NCBI GenBank assembly: GCA_944363645.1 | Contig: CALVUR010000001.1 | Coordinates: forward strand, 310,001 to 374,000 | DNA length: 64,000 nucleotides | Reading direction: 5' to 3' | Source of the DNA: an uncultured Clostridia bacterium | GTDB lineage: Bacteria; Bacillota; Clostridia; Christensenellales; Borkfalkiaceae | In this document: piece by piece, positions 59,579 to 64,000 of the stretch | How positions within the stretch are numbered: position 1 is the stretch's first letter | How the letters are laid out: each line of letters starts with the position of its first letter | Notes under the pieces: model-generated | Database searches by the model: none | What the model saw: only the letters and a program-made list of their open reading frames with translations | Told to the model about the DNA's origin: nothing | Translations under genes and position numbers: made by a program

Positions 59579-60718
59579 TTATTTTAGATAGGTAATATCT
59601 TTTTGGATATCGCTAATAATTTCCCCTTTGTTATTGATGAAAATGTAATTGATATTTTGATAGTTTGTTATAAATTCTAAACCCTTTTCTTGCCCCATAT
59701 TAATAAGTGCAGTTGAAAGCCCGTCAAGTTTTGCGCCGTCTTCACCTATCAAGGTAACCGAAACAAGGTCGCTTTTTGTTGGTGCGCCTGTGGTTGGATC
59801 TATTATGTGGGAATAGTTTACGCCGTCAATCGTGTAATAGTTTTGATAGGTACCGCTTGCGGCAACTTGCTTATTTGAAACGGGAACGCTTATTATTGCT
59901 TCCCTATTTTTAGAAAATGGATCAACAATCTGCAAGTCCCAACTTCCGTTCGGTCTGGTGGATAGATACAAACTGCTTCCGCCAGCCGAGATATAGTAGT
60001 TTTTAATGCCGTAACTTTGCACAATTTTGTGGGCTAAGTCGCAAAAATATCCCTTTACAACGGACGATAAATCAAGTGCGGAATAATATGTTTCGCCGTT
60101 TATCGTAACTTTTTGGTCTGGTTTTGTTACAAAATAATCATTGTCGTAAGTTAATGTAACGAGGGAAAAATCTGTCAAACTTTTGAATGCGTCCACATAC
60201 ATTTGATCGGGAAGTGCAAAAGAGCCATCACTATTTCTATCACGGTCGTAAGGTTTTTGTTTTATAAACACCTCGTCTTTATGGCGTTTTGTAAAGCCCC
60301 AAAGGTCGACAAGGTGGCTAACTTGCGGATTAAATAGTCCGTTTGATTGGGTGAAAAGTTCTTTTGAAAGGCTTAAAACATTGTAAAAATGTTCGCTTAT
60401 TTTTACCCTTTTTTCGCCGATAGCGGTATTATAGGCGGAGATTTCACTGTTTTCTTCGATAGAAAAAATTGAATTGAGTTCGTTTGCTAAATCGTAAACT
60501 TCACGACGCATATTGCGGTCGACTTTGCTGTCTAAAATGTAATTAGGATCAGCAACGTACACCGCAACCGGTGCGCCTAAAAGCATAATTTGCTCATCAA
60601 AAACCTTTTGGCAACCGTTAAAATAAAATGCGCTTATTATTGCGATTACACTAAAAAATAGACAAGCAAATTTTTTACATATTCTATTTATATTTATATT
60701 ATAATTAAAAGTATACAC
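59579..60718 (-). CDS. apbE: FAD:protein FMN transferase
   Basis: ApbE attaches FMN to Thr residues of Rnf and Nqr flavoproteins on the outer side of the membrane. The 379-residue protein has a lipoprotein-type signal (lipobox FNGC, Cys36), the substrate-binding YISAGGSSLYLS, and the metal-binding HIIDPTTGAPTKSDLVSVT and GAKLDGLSTALINMG blocks. Presence upstream of rnfCDGEAB fits its role in maturing RnfG and RnfD. Confidence 0.93.
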   Translation of the reverse strand: MYTFNYNININRICKKFACLFFSVIAIISAFYFNGCQKVFDEQIMLLGAPVAVYVADPNYILDSKVDRNMRREVYDLANELNSIFSIEENSEISAYNTAIGEKRVKISEHFYNVLSLSKELFTQSNGLFNPQVSHLVDLWGFTKRHKDEVFIKQKPYDRDRNSDGSFALPDQMYVDAFKSLTDFSLVTLTYDNDYFVTKPDQKVTINGETYYSALDLSSVVKGYFCDLAHKIVQSYGIKNYYISAGGSSLYLSTRPNGSWDLQIVDPFSKNREAIISVPVSNKQVAASGTYQNYYTIDGVNYSHIIDPTTGAPTKSDLVSVTLIGEDGAKLDGLSTALINMGQEKGLEFITNYQNINYIFINNKGEIISDIQKDITYLK

Positions 60719-60858
60719 ATAATAGTATAACTCTAATTTACCGTGATGTCAATATCCAAAAAAATTGTTTTTTTGACAAATTTGGTTTTATTTTCCCTTG
60801 CCCGTTTTTGCGTTTAAAAAAACAGTAAAATGCTTACAAACTTTAAAAAAGAAAAAGA

Positions 60859-60890
60859 AAAAAGCGAAGGCATAAATACCTTCGCTTTTG
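60859..60890 (-). terminator. Terminator of the DUF308 gene
   Basis: Minus strand: AAAAGCGAAGG, loop TATTTATG, CCTTCGCTTTTTT. Confidence 0.92.
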
Positions 60891-60904
60891 GTTGTTTAGT
60901 TAAA

Positions 60905-61372
60905 TTATTTCTTTAAGAAACCTAATAAAGAAAGTACACCGTTGATGATGAAGATTACACCGATAACGATGAATAACCAAGATGCTGCCCAGTTAGAAAC
61001 GATGAATAAAACACCAACAACTAATGTTACAACTGAAGCAACGATAGCCATAATGTTTTTAGATTTGATTGCAGGGATGAGTTCCATGATACCCTTTAAT
61101 GCGATCAAAACACCGAATACAACTAAAACAACATCAACGAGTAACCAAGCAAATACGATGATTAAAACACCGATAACTGCACTGATTGTAGCGTTTACCC
61201 AATCTTTTTCAACAAGACTTAATACTGCTTTGATGATGAAGATTGCACCGATTACTGTGAACATAATGTTGAGCATATCTGCTTGGAAAATGCAGCAGAG
61301 AATACCTACAACAATATAAACGATAGGGTTTAATAAATTGTTGTCTAACTTCTTAAGCCTGTTATTAGCCAT
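60905..61372 (-). CDS. DUF308/HdeD family membrane protein
   Basis: The 155-residue protein has six short hydrophobic helices in three pairs, with the repeated pattern PIVYIVVGILCCIF / FVIGVIFIINGVLSLL that defines the HdeD/DUF308 family. Its role is unknown; HdeD in E. coli is linked to acid resistance. It is a single-gene unit with a strong terminator. The 365-bp gap on its upstream side holds only AT-rich sequence and the terminator at 61635. Confidence 0.82.
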   Translation of the reverse strand: MANNRLKKLDNNLLNPIVYIVVGILCCIFQADMLNIMFTVIGAIFIIKAVLSLVEKDWVNATISAVIGVLIIVFAWLLVDVVLVVFGVLIALKGIMELIPAIKSKNIMAIVASVVTLVVGVLFIVSNWAASWLFIVIGVIFIINGVLSLLGFLKK

Positions 61373-61634
61373 ACTAAATTTCTAAACTCCTTCAAGTTAT
61401 TTTATACTATGATTATATGCCCATAAAATTTTAATGTCAATTTTTTTTGCGCAAAATCATTATTTTTCTCGCTTTTTTTTGTGAAAATTTGGTTAAATTT
61501 AACACTGTTAAAACTATTTTTATCAATTTTTTGCCCTTTTTCACCTTTTTTACTGCCCTTTTACCCCATTTTTATGCTATTTTTTGAGAAAATTTGTCTA
61601 TTTTTTCCCTATTACCCATTTAAATAATGTAATT

Positions 61635-61669
61635 TAAAAAAAGTCCACCAAATTAAAGGCGGACTTTTT
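61635..61669 (-). terminator. Terminator with IPE arms but no IPE core
   Basis: AAAAAGTCCACC pairs with GGCGGACTTTTT around AAATTAAA. The arms equal the AAAAAGTCCGCC arm of the interspersed element, but the core is absent. It lies 68 bp after the leucine-rich-repeat gene. Confidence 0.85.
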
Positions 61670-61737
61670 GTTTTATTTATATTATGGTTAATATGTGTTA
61701 TGGTTTAACTTTTATCTGTGTTTAAGTGAAAAACAAA

Positions 61738-62486
61738 CTATTCACGTGTCCACACATATTTATAGTTATACTCAGTTAAAAGTTGAGCGGCAAAAGTTGG
61801 GTTTTTTAAGTCTTCACTGCTGATAGAAGTGTTTAAGACCTTCCAGCCGTCAAGGGCTAAAAATTGTGCGCTTATTAAACTTTCGCAACCGAAAAAGGAA
61901 GAACCGCCTATCATGGTAACGCTTTTTGGGATGATTACATTTTCAATAGACGTTGCGCCGTAAAATGCATAGTCGTCAATAATGGTTAAGCCTTCAGGGA
62001 AAGTTACCGTTTTTAAACTTTCGCAGTAAGCAAAGGAATAGTTGTATTTTTTAAGCGTTGTTGGCAAGGTTAAACTTGTTATGGGCGTTTTATTGAAAGC
62101 GTAAAGCCCTATTTCAGTTAAGCCCTCGCTTAAAGTAACCGATTTTAGATTTTTGCAATCGTTAAAACAAAGTTTGCCAATTTTTTTGACCGATTGGGGA
62201 ATGGTTACGCTTTTTATCGTTTGCTGATGACTAAAACAAGAATCTGCTATTTCTAAAACGGGCTTGCCTTGATGGTTTCGCTGATTACTAAATTTTCGTT
62301 AAGACTTTCAAAGCCCGTAACGATATAATAGGTACCGTCATCGCTAAGCGTATATTTAAGGCTTGTTTTTGCTTTTTTTGGTATCAGCGTAAAAAGAAGT
62401 ACGCCAATAACAATTAACACTAAAACTGCAATTACGCTTAAAATTATCACCTTTGATTTTTTGGTTAAGTTAAGACCTTTTTTCAT
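61738..62486 (-). pseudogene. BspA-type leucine-rich repeat membrane protein, frameshifted
   Basis: Two reading frames together make one gene. From ATG 62486 the first 77 codons encode a basic N-terminus, one membrane helix (about 14-36) and ...ENLVISETIKASPF, then stop. Without the shift, the next frame continues as GKPVLEIADSCFSHQQTIK and several LRR_5 repeats (for example LKTVTFPEGLTIIDDYAFYGATSI) to 61738. A single lost A in ATCAAGGCAAG near 62270 explains the break. Such surface proteins bind host or bacterial partners. The frameshift may be real decay, phase variation or a sequencing error. Confidence 0.8.
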
Positions 62487-62550
62487 AATTACCTAAAAAT
62501 AAGTTTAAACTTTTTTTGTTTTTTTAGCCTAAAAATTGTTGCGATTTTTT

Positions 62551-62586
62551 AAAAAAGTGGGGCTATAAGCCGATTATTGAGCATTT
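62551..62586 (+). repeat. IPE copy 35, at the gtrA stop codon
   Basis: AAAAAAGTGGGG, core CTATAAGCCGATTATTG, arm AGCATTTT. It contains the minus-strand stop (62576-62574) of the GtrA gene. Confidence 0.88.
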
Positions 62587-63008
62587 TCGTTTTTAGTGTC
62601 ATCGCCTTTTTTATCATTAAAAACAAAGTATTTTTGATAGAAAAATTCCGTTACAAAGTTTATAACCATTGTTACGGCAAGCACGATATATTCGTTTACA
62701 AAAAGTGTTTCTGTAAAATATTTTGTCCAAAGCGTAGATAGCGGTGTGAAAACAAGGTAAAAAAGTGCCACTTTAAGCATAGCAATAGGCACGTTTTTTG
62801 CCGAGTGGAATGTGAATTTGCGGTTGAAGGTGAAATTCCAGATGACCGAAAGAATAAGCGCAATAAGGTGCGCAAGCCACGGCTTAAAATGGAAAACTTC
62901 AAGCATAATGGTGTCTGCAATAATTTGAATCACGCCAGCAGAGATGGAAAACAATAAAAACTTTAAAGCCTGAATTAGGCTTTGCTTTTTTTCATCAGTA
63001 AGTGCCAT
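62574..63008 (-). CDS. GtrA family membrane protein
   Basis: The 144-residue protein has four helices and the GtrA pattern: KFLLFSISAGVIQIIADTIML, HLIALILSVIWNFTFNRKFTF and NFVTEFFYQKYFVF. GtrA proteins are thought to move or position lipid-linked sugars for cell-surface glycan synthesis. No glycosyltransferase is directly adjacent here. The stop lies in an IPE copy. Confidence 0.9.
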   Translation of the reverse strand: MALTDEKKQSLIQALKFLLFSISAGVIQIIADTIMLEVFHFKPWLAHLIALILSVIWNFTFNRKFTFHSAKNVPIAMLKVALFYLVFTPLSTLWTKYFTETLFVNEYIVLAVTMVINFVTEFFYQKYFVFNDKKGDDTKNENAQ

Positions 63009-63115
63009 AATACCCTTTTACTCTCTTAAAATTTTATTAACTATAATTATATAAAATTTAACTTATGTTGTCAACCTATTACTTTTAAAATAACTTTTTT
63101 TAACGCCAACTAAAC

Positions 63116-63154
63116 AAAAAAAGTGGGGATAATCGACTTATAGCCCCACTTTTT
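63116..63154 (-). repeat. IPE copy 36, 3' of the GH32 gene
   Basis: Arms AAAAAGTGGGG and CCCCACTTTTT form a perfect 11-bp stem around ATAATCGACTTATAG. Another compensated copy. Confidence 0.92.
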
Positions 63155-63207
63155 AATATTTTTGTTATTTAGTTTTTAACTTTTACATTTTTAAATTTAA
63201 GCCCATT

Positions 63208-64000
63208 TTACTGTAATTTTTTTGCCAAAGTATAATAAACAAAGTTTTTTATTGGCTTTGACGCTTTAAAAATTGTGATTTTTGCCATAGGGTTATAAAG
63301 GGACAAATGTTCTTTACCATCATTATAAAAGACATCTAACGACAACTTATCGGCGATAATGCGTACAGTTGGACTTGTTAAATTTAACCTAAGCCTTTTA
63401 CCGAAAGCGTAAAGCGTTAAATTTCCAGCTTCGGTATCAAAAGATATATCGTATGCCTTTTTTTCGAAAGGAATTTTTTCTTCTGCGGAAAGGAATAGGT
63501 GTATACGTTTTTCAATATACAAATTTTTAATTTCATCAACGGGCTTTGTCTTTAAAAATAAACGACCGTTTTCCTTTGCGATAGTTACATCAAACGGAAG
63601 CCCCATTTGTTGTGAAAAGTTGCCACTTATAACGGGCAATCTGTTCCAAGATATCCTAATATTTCTATCGGTTAAGCCAGAAAAAGACTGTCCTGCGTAA
63701 TCTATATCACCTTTTACAAGTTTGCGCACATGTGATTTAGTGGTAAATTTACCGTCTTTAAAAACGCCTATCACATAACTGTTGTTTGCACCTATTACGG
63801 CGTAATATTCTGTGCCGTCAAGTTCAAAAATCATTATGTCAGGACATTCTTCATCTGTGCCTAAAGTAAAGTCTTGTAAAAATTCCCACTTTAATAAATC
63901 GGTAGAAGTGAAAAAACTGTACCTTTTGTCTTCAATGTAAAGTGCCATAAGATACTTATTAAGCGTTTTACTGAACACAACTTTTGGATCACGATTGCCG
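63208..64000 (-). CDS. GH32 family glycoside hydrolase (5' partial)
   Basis: The frame enters from the right edge (GNRDPKVVFSKTLNKYLMALYIED) and ends at 63208. The RDPK motif, the ECPDIMIF block with the catalytic acid Glu, and DYAGQSFSG...RIRISWNR identify family 32 (sucrose-6-phosphate hydrolase, levanase or fructan hydrolase). The N-terminal blade with the nucleophile Asp is outside the window. A beta-sandwich C-terminal domain follows. The end has no obvious LPxTG anchor. Confidence 0.85.
   Translation of the reverse strand, partial: GNRDPKVVFSKTLNKYLMALYIEDKRYSFFTSTDLLKWEFLQDFTLGTDEECPDIMIFELDGTEYYAVIGANNSYVIGVFKDGKFTTKSHVRKLVKGDIDYAGQSFSGLTDRNIRISWNRLPVISGNFSQQMGLPFDVTIAKENGRLFLKTKPVDEIKNLYIEKRIHLFLSAEEKIPFEKKAYDISFDTEAGNLTLYAFGKRLRLNLTSPTVRIIADKLSLDVFYNDGKEHLSLYNPMAKITIFKASKPIKNFVYYTLAKKLQ

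Noticed and set aside
714..63154. The repeated element as a dispersed CRISPR array or integron attC sites
   Set aside because: Copies are not regularly spaced, have no spacers or cas genes, and are scattered in both orientations inside and between ordinary genes. No integrase or gene cassettes are present.

Overview
The window looks like chromosome from a low-G+C, spore-forming, anaerobic member of the Bacillota, probably an uncultured gut Clostridia lineage. The evidence is a set of sporulation genes (yqfC, yqfD, spoVT, spoVB, cwlD), a collagen-like spore-surface-type protein, a complete six-gene Rnf complex with its flavin transferase, the DapL route to diaminopimelate, and AT-rich sequence throughout. 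Almost all genes lie on the minus strand, so the replication origin is probably to the right of the window.

Layout. 0-3.1 kb: polar amino-acid ABC permease (runs off the left edge) and its binding lipoprotein, a small conserved protein, and a truncated membrane protein gene. 3.1-5.2 kb: a foreign-looking plus-strand island with a candidate structured RNA, a consensus promoter, a hypothetical protein and a lipoprotein whose ribosome-binding site and start are tandemly duplicated. 5.3-11.5 kb: tRNA-Leu(CAG), then the conserved operon yqfC-yqfD-phoH-pgpH-ybeY-era-yqzL-recO. 11.6-19.4 kb: PAP2 phosphatase, leuS, an SGNH hydrolase, whiA, PHP and murB. 19.4-28.9 kb: binding-protein-like lipoprotein, sugar kinase, HAD phosphatase, aspS, a decayed small membrane-protein gene, HU, glycosyltransferase and collagen-like protein. 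28.9-36.4 kb: dapA-dapF-dapL and a MarR-controlled heterodimeric ABC exporter. 36.6-51.3 kb: a P-type ATPase pseudoenzyme next to an active-looking one, acyl-CoA ligase with an E2-like acyltransferase, trmL, a nitrilase-like protein, dusB, yabN/mazG, spoVB, spoVT, cwlD and a DnaA-box cluster. 51.3-64 kb: patatin, lipoprotein, rnfCDGEAB with apbE, a NusG-II protein and a Gx transporter, DUF308 protein, a frameshifted leucine-rich-repeat gene, GtrA and a GH32 fragment.

The main discovery is an interspersed palindromic element (IPE) of about 37 bp, with 36 copies recognisable by eye in 64 kb. It has a left arm AAAAAGTGGGG (or AAAAAGTCCGCC), a core CTATAAGCCCGTTATCG (alternative core CTATAGGTCGATTATCG) and a right arm CCACTTTTT. 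Many copies sit directly after stop codons, where the A-tract/stem/T-tract layout should work as a terminator in both directions. At least a dozen others lie in frame inside genes (recO, yqfD, whiA, dapA, dapF, dapL, dusB, mazG, spoVB and others), where one orientation usually encodes the peptide DNGLIAPLF. Some copies supply stop codons, and one spans the yqzL-recO junction. The island at 3.1-5.2 kb and the interior of the Rnf operon have none, and no transposase that could move the element is present.

Several genes look like enzyme folds that lost key residues: the P-type ATPase-like protein, the nitrilase-like protein, the E2-like acyltransferase and one metal-ligand position in MazG. All start-site corrections, small genes and regulatory sites below come from reading the sequence; no database search was possible.
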